This document shows positions 52,170 to 60,644 of a stretch of DNA of 64,000 bases, one piece after another. Below the pieces are notes generated by a model. It had not been told where the DNA came from and made no database searches. It worked only from the letters and a program-made list of their open reading frames with translations. Made by a program: the position numbers and the translations under genes. The stretch is from assembly GCA_963833505.1 (NCBI GenBank), contig CAWHYG010000005.1, positions 62,001 to 126,000 on the forward strand, read 5' to 3'. This stretch comes from CAWHYG01 sp963833505 (GTDB lineage Bacteria > Eisenbacteria > RBG-16-71-46 > CAIMUX01). The stretch's first letter is position 1. Each line of letters begins with the position of its first letter.

Positions 52170-53864
52170 TCACTTGGTCGCCGTGTGGATGACGAGGTAG
52201 ATGGTCGCGAGCTGGGACACCGTCACGACGGCGTCCTTGAAGGTCGCGTACCATTCGTGTTCCGGCTTTTCCGGCACCCAGATCGTGTCTCCCGGACCGA
52301 GGCGGACGACCTTTGATCCCGCCACCCACTCGCCGGTCGCGGCTCGAATCACCTTGGTGCGTCCGGGCGAGGCGTTCCAGCCGAACCCGCCGGCCCGCTG
52401 CACGTAGTCCGCCACGCCAAGTCCGGGCTCGTAGGTGAGATTGCCGGGAAACGCCACCTGTCCGGCCAGGGTCACCCAGCCCTTCTTGGGCGGGACCAGA
52501 ACCTGGTCGCCGTCCTTGAGCAGGGTGTTCTGGGTGGCGTCGTTCTGCTGGAAGAGCCGGACGAAATCGACCGCCATAAGCCCGCTCCGCTGCCGGCTCC
52601 TCATCTTGAAATAGTCGTACTCGTCGTGGCTCATCTCGGTGGGAAGCATGGTTTGCAGCCGCGCGAACTCCTGGTCCTTCGCCGTGTTGTCGTTCGCGCG
52701 CATCAAACTCGCCTCTCGCAGGGAGGCCTCGTCTGTGAAACCGCCGGCCCGCCGGATGACGTCGGTCAGGGTCGTCCGTCCCTCGTCGATGACGTACGTT
52801 CCCGGATACACCACCTCTCCATCGATCTTGATCGTCTTGCGCACGTTCCAGTGGGGCAGGGTGCGGATCAGGACGGCATCCCGGAGCTGGAGAGGATAAC
52901 GCATGAGCCCCGCCCGTCCTCCGGCGGCGCCGGACGTGACGTTGATCATGCGGGGGCGGTCGGAGCCTTCCACGTACCGCCCGATCTCGACCGTGTCGAG
53001 CACTGCCTGGTCGGTCAGCCCTCCGGCCAGAGCGATCAGCCCGCCCAGGCTGTCGCCCTCGACGTATTCGTAGATCCCGGGCACCTGCACCTCGCCGGAG
53101 AGCATGATCCCGGCATTGGGAAAGCCCACGTTGATGACGTCTCCCCCGAGAAGGGTGGGGTTGGCGCTCAGATCCCCGGCGCGCCGAAACAGGAGAAGAT
53201 CCGAGATGATCGTGACGCCGTTCCGGCGCTGGACGCGCACGACGCGTTGCGATGCGCCCGTCAGCACGCCGCCGGCGCGGTCGATCGCCGTCGAAACGCG
53301 GTCGACGGCGCTCAAGTCATAGTCGCCCGGCTGCGCCACCTGCCCGATCACGTGGACGGTGAAACGGCGGAGCGTGACCAGCATCACCGAAACCTGCACG
53401 TTCTTGAAGGCATGGAGGACTTCCTGGCGCACCGCTTCGCACCCGCGGGCCAGGGTCATCTCGGCCACCTGCACCACGCCCGCGCCCGGCACCAGCACCG
53501 AGCCGTCCGGGGCGATCGGCAGCTCCTCGGCGGTGGAGAACGCGCCCTGGATCGTCACGGCCAACACGTCTCCCGGGCCAAGCACATACTGGTTCGGATC
53601 GATCGGCCCCTCCTGGAGCGGCATGTGCTCAGGAATCGTGAGCGTCTGCAAGTTGGTGGATGTGGGCCCGGTCGGCTGTTCCGGCAGGAGCCCGGTCTGC
53701 GGCTGCTGTTCCGTCTCAGGAGTCTGTCTCTGCCCTGCAGCCGGTCTCGCGCCCGCGACGCGGGCCCTCAAAGCATCGGAAATCGATTGGGGCACCTGCT
53801 GGGCATAGCTCGGGCTGACCGCGCCCAGGGCCGCCAGCAGGATGATCAGAAGCCGTCTCTGCAA
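52170..53864 (-). CDS. wza: Wza-type outer-membrane polysaccharide export protein with SLBB domains
   Basis: A signal peptide (LLIILLAALGAVSPSYAQ) precedes the Poly_export domain (YVLGPGDVLAVTIQGAFST at about residue 92) and several SLBB domains (VHVIGQVAQPGDYDL, MLSGEVQVPGIYEY, IKIDGEVVYPGTYVI, VTLAGQVAFPGNLTY). The last helix, VVTVSQLATIYLVIHT, fits the amphipathic outer-membrane-spanning helix of Wza. No lipobox Cys is visible at the signal cleavage, unlike E. coli Wza. The protein would form the outer-membrane pore for the polymer. The start is TTG 53864, preceded by GGAG. wzz follows after 7 nt. Confidence 0.92.
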   Translation of the reverse strand: MQRRLLIILLAALGAVSPSYAQQVPQSISDALRARVAGARPAAGQRQTPETEQQPQTGLLPEQPTGPTSTNLQTLTIPEHMPLQEGPIDPNQYVLGPGDVLAVTIQGAFSTAEELPIAPDGSVLVPGAGVVQVAEMTLARGCEAVRQEVLHAFKNVQVSVMLVTLRRFTVHVIGQVAQPGDYDLSAVDRVSTAIDRAGGVLTGASQRVVRVQRRNGVTIISDLLLFRRAGDLSANPTLLGGDVINVGFPNAGIMLSGEVQVPGIYEYVEGDSLGGLIALAGGLTDQAVLDTVEIGRYVEGSDRPRMINVTSGAAGGRAGLMRYPLQLRDAVLIRTLPHWNVRKTIKIDGEVVYPGTYVIDEGRTTLTDVIRRAGGFTDEASLREASLMRANDNTAKDQEFARLQTMLPTEMSHDEYDYFKMRSRQRSGLMAVDFVRLFQQNDATQNTLLKDGDQVLVPPKKGWVTLAGQVAFPGNLTYEPGLGVADYVQRAGGFGWNASPGRTKVIRAATGEWVAGSKVVRLGPGDTIWVPEKPEHEWYATFKDAVVTVSQLATIYLVIHTATK

Positions 53865-53905
53865 GACATCTCCGTGTTGCGAACCGTCCCCGCATCCCCG
53901 CAGGG

Positions 53906-56224
53906 TCAGGGTCGAGAATCCGCACCCGTGATGCGACTGTCAAGGCGCATCGCAACCGGGCTCACCACCCCCCGACGCTGCCTCTCGAGGGCGAACGCGA
54001 CCCGGTGCGTCTCGATCACTTCTTCGGAAGGCGTCGGCTCCGGCCCGCCCTCCAAGAGCGCCGCCGCGCAGGCCTGCCAAAGCTCCGGCGCGCCCTTCCG
54101 CGGCTCCGGCGCGGTGTAGAGCGCTCCGCTCCGGCCGCTCTCCGCGAGGCGGGAGAAGTTCACAAGCTCGAAGGACCGCCCGTCGCCGTGGCTCTCGATC
54201 CGCTCCTTGGGATGGGCGATCGATCCGCGGCCGGTGTAGAGCAAGGTCGCAGTCGATCCATCCTCATAGCGGAAACCGGCCTGAAACTCATCCGCCGCCG
54301 GGCCGGTTCCGCCGCCGCCTGGAAGAATCCAAGCGGACTGCACCGGCGCGCCGATCACGAATCGAAGCAGGTCGATCATGTGCACGGCTTCCCCAATCAG
54401 CCGTCCGCCGCCTTCCGGGCCGCGGATCCAGTGCTCCTCGGGAAGCGGCCCGGCCTGCACGCGATAGGAGATCTGAAGCGGCCCGCACCGTCCCGCCAGT
54501 TCCTCCCTCCAGCGGCTGACCGCGGGGGCGAAGCGGCGATTGAATCCGACGGCCAGGAATCCGCGGCGCGCCGCCAGCTCCGCCTCGATCGCATCGAGGT
54601 CTGAATCGAGGAGCGCCAACGGCTTCTCGCAGAAGACCGCATGGCCCGCGGAGAGGGCAAGCTTCACCAGCGCGGCGTGCCGATCGTGACGGGTCGCGAT
54701 GACGACGAGATCGACGCCTGGATCGACCGCGCTCACATCATAGTCGCTCGACGTGCGGGCGAACCCATAGCGCTCTGCCAGCGGCTCGCGACGTGAAGGC
54801 ACGCGGCCGGCCAGCAGCTCGAACCGGATCCGCTCTCCCAGCGCCGAAAGCGGCGGGAGAATCCCCGTGGCGGCATAGGCTCCGGTGCCGAGAAGCGCCA
54901 CCCGCAAGGGAGCACGGCGTGGCGGGTGGCGGCGGGCCGCGATGGAGTCGGCCGGGGCGGCGTCGGACGACCGGGGTCCCGCACTGACCCCACCGGATGC
55001 CTCGCGGAAGCCCGGAGGCCGAACACGTGCTGCAGGTTGGGGAACACCACCCGCCGATGTTTCCGGAGACGGAACGGCCGACGCAGATTGGGGAACACCC
55101 GCCGCGCCATGACGGAAAAGAAATCCGGGCGGCGCGTTCGGATCGCTCCGGAGCGTCACGTAGGCTTCGGCAGCCTCCTCGAGGGTCCGGATCGGGCCGA
55201 GAAGATCGTCCACCGTCACCCGCCCGGAGGAGAGCAGATCGAGCCAGGCCGCCATGTTCCGATTCTCGGTCCAGCGAACCTGGGAGAACGGATAGTCCAC
55301 TCCCTCTTCTTCATAACGCGGGTGGTAGCGACCCGGGCCGTACGACGTGGACATCCGGATGGTCAGCTCGCGCGGATAAGAGGTGTCGCGCTCGACGGTC
55401 ACGGGCGTGTTGCCGAGCAGCACGAGCGTTCCGCCTCCCCGGATGGCTCGGGCCGCCTGCTCCGGAAGGGCCGCGCCCCCCGCGGCCGCGAGAATGGCGG
55501 CATCGACTCCATGGCCTTGCGTCGCGGCTCGAGCCGCGGCCTCGATCTGTTCCAGCGCATCCACCGGCAGCAGCTCGACGCCGTGCCGCGCTGCGAGCTT
55601 CCGGCGCGATTCCAGAGGGTCCCAACCCAGAACGCGGCATCCCGCCGCGAGCAGGATGCGCGCCGTCAATTGCCCGAGAAAGCCGAGCCCGAGCACCAGC
55701 AGGGTCTCGCCGATGCGCGCCTCGCTCCGGCGCACCGCCTGCAGCGCGATCGCTCCGAGCGCCACCGTGGACGCCGGGGCGAGATCCAGCTCCGAGGGAA
55801 CGGCCACGACCAGATTGGCCGGGACGACCGCCTGCTCGGCGTGCACGGCGTAGCCGGCTCCGGCCATCGCGACGCGATCGCCTGGGGCGAACGCCGTGAC
55901 TTCCGGCCCGACCGCGCGCACGACCCCGGCGGCGGAGTAGCCGGGCGCGTGAAGCGCCTGCGGCCGGTCCGCCAGCCGCTGGAAGCGCCGGCGCACGTCA
56001 CTGAAATCGCGGCGCCGCACGGCTTCGGCCAGGCGATCCACTCGATTTCGTTTCTCCAAGGCGAGGGAGAGAAACGACCGGCCGCTGGAAGACAGGAGCG
56101 CGCCCTCGGTCCCCGGACTGACGCTGGAGTAGTGGACGTCGACCACCACGCCCTTCGCTCCGGCCAGCGGAGGAGGGATCTCGACGATCCGGGGCTGTCC
56201 CTTTTGAAAGAAGAGCTGTTTCAT
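53906..56224 (-). CDS. Bi-domain oxidoreductase: zinc-type alcohol dehydrogenase fused to Gfo/Idh/MocA oxidoreductase
   Basis: The N-terminal half (about 1-385) is a medium-chain dehydrogenase with SSVSPGTEGALL, PGYSAAGVVRAVGPEV, LVLGLGFLGQLTARILLAAG and GGGTLVLLGNTP. The C-terminal half (about 450-760) is a Gfo/Idh/MocA NAD(P) enzyme with LLGTGAYAATGILPPLS, VDLVVIATRHDRHA, VFCEKPLAL and HMIDLLRFVIGAP. Such fusions occur in polysaccharide loci, often beside heparinase-like lyases as here, and may interconvert sugar or uronate intermediates; no activity is proven. A Pro/Ala/Ser linker between the halves contains two 51-bp repeat copies (DNA 55032 and 55083). The start ATG 56224 is 7 nt after the lyase stop. 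Confidence 0.9.
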   Translation of the reverse strand: MKQLFFQKGQPRIVEIPPPLAGAKGVVVDVHYSSVSPGTEGALLSSSGRSFLSLALEKRNRVDRLAEAVRRRDFSDVRRRFQRLADRPQALHAPGYSAAGVVRAVGPEVTAFAPGDRVAMAGAGYAVHAEQAVVPANLVVAVPSELDLAPASTVALGAIALQAVRRSEARIGETLLVLGLGFLGQLTARILLAAGCRVLGWDPLESRRKLAARHGVELLPVDALEQIEAAARAATQGHGVDAAILAAAGGAALPEQAARAIRGGGTLVLLGNTPVTVERDTSYPRELTIRMSTSYGPGRYHPRYEEEGVDYPFSQVRWTENRNMAAWLDLLSSGRVTVDDLLGPIRTLEEAAEAYVTLRSDPNAPPGFLFRHGAAGVPQSASAVPSPETSAGGVPQPAARVRPPGFREASGGVSAGPRSSDAAPADSIAARRHPPRRAPLRVALLGTGAYAATGILPPLSALGERIRFELLAGRVPSRREPLAERYGFARTSSDYDVSAVDPGVDLVVIATRHDRHAALVKLALSAGHAVFCEKPLALLDSDLDAIEAELAARRGFLAVGFNRRFAPAVSRWREELAGRCGPLQISYRVQAGPLPEEHWIRGPEGGGRLIGEAVHMIDLLRFVIGAPVQSAWILPGGGGTGPAADEFQAGFRYEDGSTATLLYTGRGSIAHPKERIESHGDGRSFELVNFSRLAESGRSGALYTAPEPRKGAPELWQACAAALLEGGPEPTPSEEVIETHRVAFALERQRRGVVSPVAMRLDSRITGADSRP
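55032..55110. repeat. Two 51-bp-spaced copies in the linker of the bi-domain oxidoreductase gene
   Basis: GCAGGTTGGGGAACACC at 55032 and GCAGATTGGGGAACACC at 55083 start a 51-bp period, a multiple of three. Confidence 0.65.
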
Positions 56225-56231
56225 TCCGGGC

Positions 56232-58778
56232 TCATTCCAGTGCCCGCGCCGAAGGCACAAATCGGAGGACGACGCACCAGCCGCGATCCCAAGGGCCTTC
56301 CGTGGTTCCCTGCAGGATGGCGGCCTCCTCGCGGACCCCGTAACGATTGGACACGATGCCGGCTCCAATCTGCCAGGAGGCGTTTCGGGGTCGCAACAGG
56401 AGAATCTCCACGTCTCCGCCGGGGAGCGGCACGCGGCAGCTTCGGGAGGCGCGCTTCGGCACCCGATCCGACGGGCCCCCTTGCCGAGAGCCGGCTGCGG
56501 CGACGTCGAGTGGCGCGCCGGTCAGAGGTTCCGTGGCGCCGGTTTGCGACAGAGCGTCGGGTCGCGACGGGGCGTCGGGTCGCCACGACTGGCTGACCGC
56601 CGGAGCGTAGGGCCGCGGCGACCCACTGTCGGACGGTTTTCGACCGGCATCCAGCGAGCGGTCATGGAGGACTGGGTTCAGCCCCGGCGCAAACCGGAAT
56701 CGGATCGTGGATCGAGCCCCCTCGACTGGATCGACCGGCCCGGCATCCGGATCAGGCTGCGGAATCAACCGATCCAGAATGACCAGCGCGTCCCGCCCGT
56801 GACCGGCGGATCCGAGCACGATCCGTCGCAGATGGCGAACCATGGCCGCGCGATCGCCCTGAGGGTCGCGAAATCCGTCGTGCCAGGCTTCGAACCTGGG
56901 CATCCGGCCTGCCTTTGGACGCCGGCCGCCGGGCACCGAGGCGGGCCCGAGAAAGAGATAGCGGGGACTGAGCGGGCTTTGCTCCTGATCTTCAAACTGC
57001 AAGGTGGAGTGTGCGGCGGTCGAGCGAAGCTGATTCCGGAGCGAGCGATCGATCGCGTAGCCGTGACAACCCGGATCGACGAACAGAGGCGCGCCGGCCG
57101 CATCGAGGACCAGCGAGAGCAGGTCGTTGTGTTCGTGTGTCGGTAGCCAGCCTCCATATCGCATGCCTTCATCGCGCGAGCGGGCGACCAGACATCCTTC
57201 GAACGCGCCGGATCGGAAGCGGACAATGCCGCGCTGCTCGGCGATCCAGCGGTCGGAATCCCCGATGTGGGATCCGACGGTCGGTGCGACGTCAGCATGC
57301 TCGATGATTCGGGGTCTTCCGGGGCCACCGGCAGCGGAGTCCCCGAGGTGGGTTCCGACGGTGTCGCCAGCGGAGTCGCCGATGTCGGATCCGACGGTCG
57401 GCCCCGCAGGAAGGTCCTGGATGCGGGGTCCTCTGGTGCCACCAGCAGCCGAGTCGCCGATGTGGGAACCAACGGTCAGTCCGGCGCCGGCGCCAGAATC
57501 CCCCGCCGACTCGCTCCGAGCTCTAACCTCCTCGGCCCCGAACCAGAACGCCGGCTCCTCCACCGCCCGTCTCTCCCGCAGCCCCGACAAACCCAGCACG
57601 ACTTCCGCCGTCTGCAATGCGCCCTCCGGATCCAGCGGGTTGCGTTCCGACCAGGGCGCCATCCCGAACGGAGGGAAACAGGAGTCGTCTCCATCGCCGA
57701 TGAAGGGAAGGCCGGAAGGAAGCCGCGCCGCCGCCAGATGGCGGGCCAACGACGCAAGCGGAGCGCAAAGCGGCCCGCGCTCCTCGCGCGTCAGGGCGAG
57801 GAATCCGACGAGCCCGGCCTCGAGCACAAATCGTTCATAGGGAAGGGCGCCTTCCGCGTGCGCGCCTCCTTCGAGGACCTGGCTGCGCAGGCACTCGGCC
57901 ATTCGCTCTGCCGCGAGCTTTCGCCAGGCCTCTCCAATCACTGCGCCGTCCAGGAAGCGTCCGATCAGGCCGAGCCCGGCCGCGGCCGCCAAGGCGTGAT
58001 TGGTGGTAAAGCCGTGCGGATGCCGATCCGGATGGGCCTCGAGAAACGCACCATGCCGCAGAAGGCCCTGGAGCAAGCGGCGGGATTCCTCTTCGGACAG
58101 CTCCGGCGCGCCCCGGAAGAACTCGAGGGCCAGAACCCAAGCCGCCGCGCGGATCCCCACTTCCATACCGACGGCCCAGTGGATCGTCTCAAACGGCGGA
58201 TTTCCGACCTCGAAGGAACGAGTCTGCCGCAGAAACGCCTCGACCGCGGCCGGATCCCCCGACGCCAGCCAGTACCGTCCCAGCGCCGGAGCGTGATGGA
58301 AACGGGCCGGCTCCCACGCGAGGCGCACATCTCCCGGCGTTCGCGGATCGTTCAGGAGGATGGAGGCGTGCGCGCGAACGGGCCAGGCGCGCGGGCGGGA
58401 GGGCTCGAGATTCCAGGACCTGGGATCGGCGAAGGATCGCGCGCCGCCGATGCAGTCCAGCTCATCGCGAAGCAGGGGCGCGGCCGCGCGCGCCAGACGG
58501 GTTTCCCAAAGCGGATCCTGTTTCTTCCGCTCCTCGACCCGCCGTCGCAGATCGACCGGCAGCAGGTCGCCGCTTTCATCCCGCCGCTGCGGATCAGCCG
58601 GCAGCGGACCTTCGCCGGGTCGCCTCCGCAGACGATCGACGAGCCGCGCCTCCTCATCCGGAGCGAGCAACGACGGGATTCGGGCCAGCAGGGCACGATC
58701 GGCGCTCGCATGGGCCCGTCCCTCCCACGCTCTTTGCGCGCGCCCGATCCCCCGTTTCCACAGCGGCGGTCGCTCCAT
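56232..58778 (-). CDS. Heparinase II/III-like (alginate-lyase family) protein with internal repeat insertion
   Basis: An N-terminal alpha-toroid domain (about 60-400) with HPHGFTTNHALAAAAGLGL and GGAHAEGALPYERFVLEAG is followed by the heparinase II/III C-terminal beta-domain: YGGWLPTHEHNDLLSLVLDA, DPGCHGYA and RSTAAHSTLQF hold the His residues usual for this group. The protein lacks a signal peptide, as is common for lyase-like members of export loci. They are thought to trim or edit the polymer, or to act on intermediates. Residues about 435-510 are an insertion of repeated GSHIGDSAAGG-like units, and a Pro/Ser/Asp-rich loop appears near 735-785. ATG 58778 has GGGGT upstream. It lies 35 nt after wecB. 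Confidence 0.88.
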   Translation of the reverse strand: MERPPLWKRGIGRAQRAWEGRAHASADRALLARIPSLLAPDEEARLVDRLRRRPGEGPLPADPQRRDESGDLLPVDLRRRVEERKKQDPLWETRLARAAAPLLRDELDCIGGARSFADPRSWNLEPSRPRAWPVRAHASILLNDPRTPGDVRLAWEPARFHHAPALGRYWLASGDPAAVEAFLRQTRSFEVGNPPFETIHWAVGMEVGIRAAAWVLALEFFRGAPELSEEESRRLLQGLLRHGAFLEAHPDRHPHGFTTNHALAAAAGLGLIGRFLDGAVIGEAWRKLAAERMAECLRSQVLEGGAHAEGALPYERFVLEAGLVGFLALTREERGPLCAPLASLARHLAAARLPSGLPFIGDGDDSCFPPFGMAPWSERNPLDPEGALQTAEVVLGLSGLRERRAVEEPAFWFGAEEVRARSESAGDSGAGAGLTVGSHIGDSAAGGTRGPRIQDLPAGPTVGSDIGDSAGDTVGTHLGDSAAGGPGRPRIIEHADVAPTVGSHIGDSDRWIAEQRGIVRFRSGAFEGCLVARSRDEGMRYGGWLPTHEHNDLLSLVLDAAGAPLFVDPGCHGYAIDRSLRNQLRSTAAHSTLQFEDQEQSPLSPRYLFLGPASVPGGRRPKAGRMPRFEAWHDGFRDPQGDRAAMVRHLRRIVLGSAGHGRDALVILDRLIPQPDPDAGPVDPVEGARSTIRFRFAPGLNPVLHDRSLDAGRKPSDSGSPRPYAPAVSQSWRPDAPSRPDALSQTGATEPLTGAPLDVAAAGSRQGGPSDRVPKRASRSCRVPLPGGDVEILLLRPRNASWQIGAGIVSNRYGVREEAAILQGTTEGPWDRGWCVVLRFVPSARALE
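57255..57480. repeat. Repeat array inside the heparinase-like gene
   Basis: Four imperfect copies of GTCGCCGATGTGGGATCCG, with linkers related to GGCCACCGGCAGCGGAGT, encode the GSHIGDSAAGG-type peptide repeat on the minus strand. The rest of the gene has no such repetition. Confidence 0.8.
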
Positions 58779-58813
58779 CAACTACCCCGCAGTCCGAAGC
58801 CGCAGCAGGGCGT

Positions 58814-59911
58814 TCATGAACAATGCGAGTCCAGGATCTCGACGATGCGCTCGGCCGCGTGGCCGTCCCACAGCTCCGGCTTTCGCCCCGCCTTGGTCGC
58901 GCCGTCCAGGATGCGGAAGGCGGCGAGGGCACGATCTTCCGGAGTGCCGGTGAGAAGCTCGTTGGTTCCTTCGGTCACGGTCACGGGGCGCTCGGTGTTC
59001 GCCCGCGCGGTCAGGCACGGGATGCCAAGGATCGTGGTCTCTTCCTGCAGCCCTCCCGAATCGGTGATCACCAGCCGGGCTTCCGCCAGAAGCCCGAGAA
59101 ACTCGAGGTATCCCAGCGGCTCGAGGAGGATCACGCCCGGCAGGCGGCTCAGCCGCTCCTCCAGGCCGAACTCCACGAGCCGCGCCCGGGTTCGCGGATG
59201 CATCGGAAACACGACCCGCGCCCGGGTCTGGACGCGCTCGAGCATATGGATGATCCCGCTCAGGCTGTCCGGCTGATCGACGTTGGAGGGCCGATGCAGG
59301 GTCACGAGCACGAAAGGAGAACCCTCGAGCCCCAGTCGCCCGGCCATCCCCAAGGCGGTCGCCCGCGGCAACTGGGCCAGGAGCGTATCGATCATGACGT
59401 TTCCGACGAAGTGGATCCGCGACCGATCGATCCCTTCCCGCGCCAGGTTGTCGGCCGCGGTTCGTTCGGTGGTGAAGAGCAGATCGGCGACAGCATCGGT
59501 TAGCACCCGGTTGATCTCCTCGGGCATGGAGCGATCGAAGGAGCGCAGCCCTGCTTCCACGTGCGCCAGGCGAATCCCCAGCTTGGCGGCGACCAGGGCC
59601 GCGCCCAGCGTGGAATTGACGTCTCCGACGACGAGGACGAGATCGGGATTCCGGTCGCGGAGCAAAGGCTCGAGGGCGAGCATGACCCGCGCGGTCTGCT
59701 CGGCATGGCTCCCGGAGCCGATGTTGAGATGGTAATCGGGATGCGGAAGTCCGAGGTCCTCGAAGAAGACTTCCGACATCGACTCGTCATAGTGCTGGCC
59801 GGTGTGCACGAGGACGCTGTCAAAGCGGTCGGGCCGGCTCTTCATCGCCCGGATGATCGGCGCCACCTTCATGAAGTTCGGACGAGCGCCGACCACGTGC
59901 CAGATCTTCAC
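58814..59911 (-). CDS. wecB: UDP-N-acetylglucosamine 2-epimerase (non-hydrolysing)
   Basis: The enzyme makes UDP-ManNAc from UDP-GlcNAc for polysaccharide synthesis in the cytosol. The 365-residue product has the family landmarks VVGARPNFMKVAPIIRAM, VHTGQHYD, VVGDVNSTLGAALVAAKLGI, HVEAGLRSFDRSMPEEINR, LVTLHRPSNVD and TDSGGLQEE. GTG 59911 follows GGGAGGGAAT and gives the normal N-terminus. It heads the leftward wecB-lyase-oxidoreductase-wza-wzz series and lies 34 nt after the SEC-C gene. Confidence 0.95.
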   Translation of the reverse strand: MKIWHVVGARPNFMKVAPIIRAMKSRPDRFDSVLVHTGQHYDESMSEVFFEDLGLPHPDYHLNIGSGSHAEQTARVMLALEPLLRDRNPDLVLVVGDVNSTLGAALVAAKLGIRLAHVEAGLRSFDRSMPEEINRVLTDAVADLLFTTERTAADNLAREGIDRSRIHFVGNVMIDTLLAQLPRATALGMAGRLGLEGSPFVLVTLHRPSNVDQPDSLSGIIHMLERVQTRARVVFPMHPRTRARLVEFGLEERLSRLPGVILLEPLGYLEFLGLLAEARLVITDSGGLQEETTILGIPCLTARANTERPVTVTEGTNELLTGTPEDRALAAFRILDGATKAGRKPELWDGHAAERIVEILDSHCS

Positions 59912-59945
59912 CGATTCCCTCCCGGCGACCGACCACCAGGCGCCA

Positions 59946-60362
59946 TCATCGTCCGCAACACCGTTTGTACTTCCTACCACTCTTGCAGGGACACGGTGCA
60001 TTGCGACCGGTCCCCGGGTACTTGTCGGCCCGGGCTGCTGTCGCCGCCTTCGTCTGCGATGCGTCCACCAAACCAACCTGTTCCGTCGAACCAAGCCGGT
60101 GCAGGTGTGGGAACATCTCGTGGTGGCGACGGATCATCGGGGCGACAACGGACCGCTGGAACGCCTCGAACTCGCCGTCACCCAGCTTCAGGGTCGGACG
60201 CATACTGGCGATGGTTTCGTCGCGCTCCTGCTCGGGCATCAGCGCCAGGTTCCAACACAACTGGGCAAGCATCAACGCCGTGTTCACCCGATCCGGGGTG
60301 CCGTCCGTCTGGTCGAGAAGCGGCTTGGCGTAGGCGACAACTGCTTCCGCCATGGCTCCCAT
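59946..60362 (-). CDS. SEC-C motif protein
   Basis: The 138-residue product ends with a SEC-C zinc motif (GRNAPCPCKSGRKYKRCCGR), the SecA C-terminal zinc-binding module that binds SecB or ribosomes in SecA. The N-terminal 100 residues are helical and match no family I can name. ATG 60362 follows GGAGGAGGG. Its position ahead of wecB on the same strand may be coincidental. Confidence 0.8.
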   Translation of the reverse strand: MGAMAEAVVAYAKPLLDQTDGTPDRVNTALMLAQLCWNLALMPEQERDETIASMRPTLKLGDGEFEAFQRSVVAPMIRRHHEMFPHLHRLGSTEQVGLVDASQTKAATAARADKYPGTGRNAPCPCKSGRKYKRCCGR

Positions 60363-60435
60363 GGAGTCCCTCCTCCTGCACCGATTCCCTCAATGCGCCC
60401 GCCGTGATCCGCCCTTGCGTAGCGGCGGTGCGGCG

Positions 60436-60465
60436 ATTCTCGACCCGGTTCTCGTGGGTTGTCAA
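60436..60465 (-). promoter_or_regulatory. Candidate promoter for the SEC-C gene and possibly wecB
   Basis: TTGACA (60465-60460), 18 bp and GAGAAT (60441-60436) on the minus strand lie 74 nt before the start. Confidence 0.5.
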
Positions 60466-60521
60466 TCACGGTGCCCGCGCGCGAATACAACACTGGTCGA
60501 TCGTCGTCGCGACCCGACGCT

Positions 60522-60550
60522 TTGACAAGACCCGAAATGGGGCGTAGACC
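60522..60550 (+). promoter_or_regulatory. Candidate promoter of the FG-GAP gene
   Basis: A consensus TTGACA (60522-60527) is 17 bp from a poor -10, TAGACC (60545-60550), about 95 bp before the chosen start codon. Confidence 0.4.
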
Positions 60551-60644
60551 GCAGTCGTCGGTGAGGAGGACTTGGATCCGATCTAATTCGGTCGGAGGGT
60601 CGACGGGTGAAGGCTCCGGGAATCTCACCGCTCGGGCGGGCAAT

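Noticed and set aside
60459..60644. Upstream start of the FG-GAP protein at 60459
   Set aside because: It would overlap both candidate promoters and bury the signal peptide; ATG 60645 places the signal peptide at the N-terminus.
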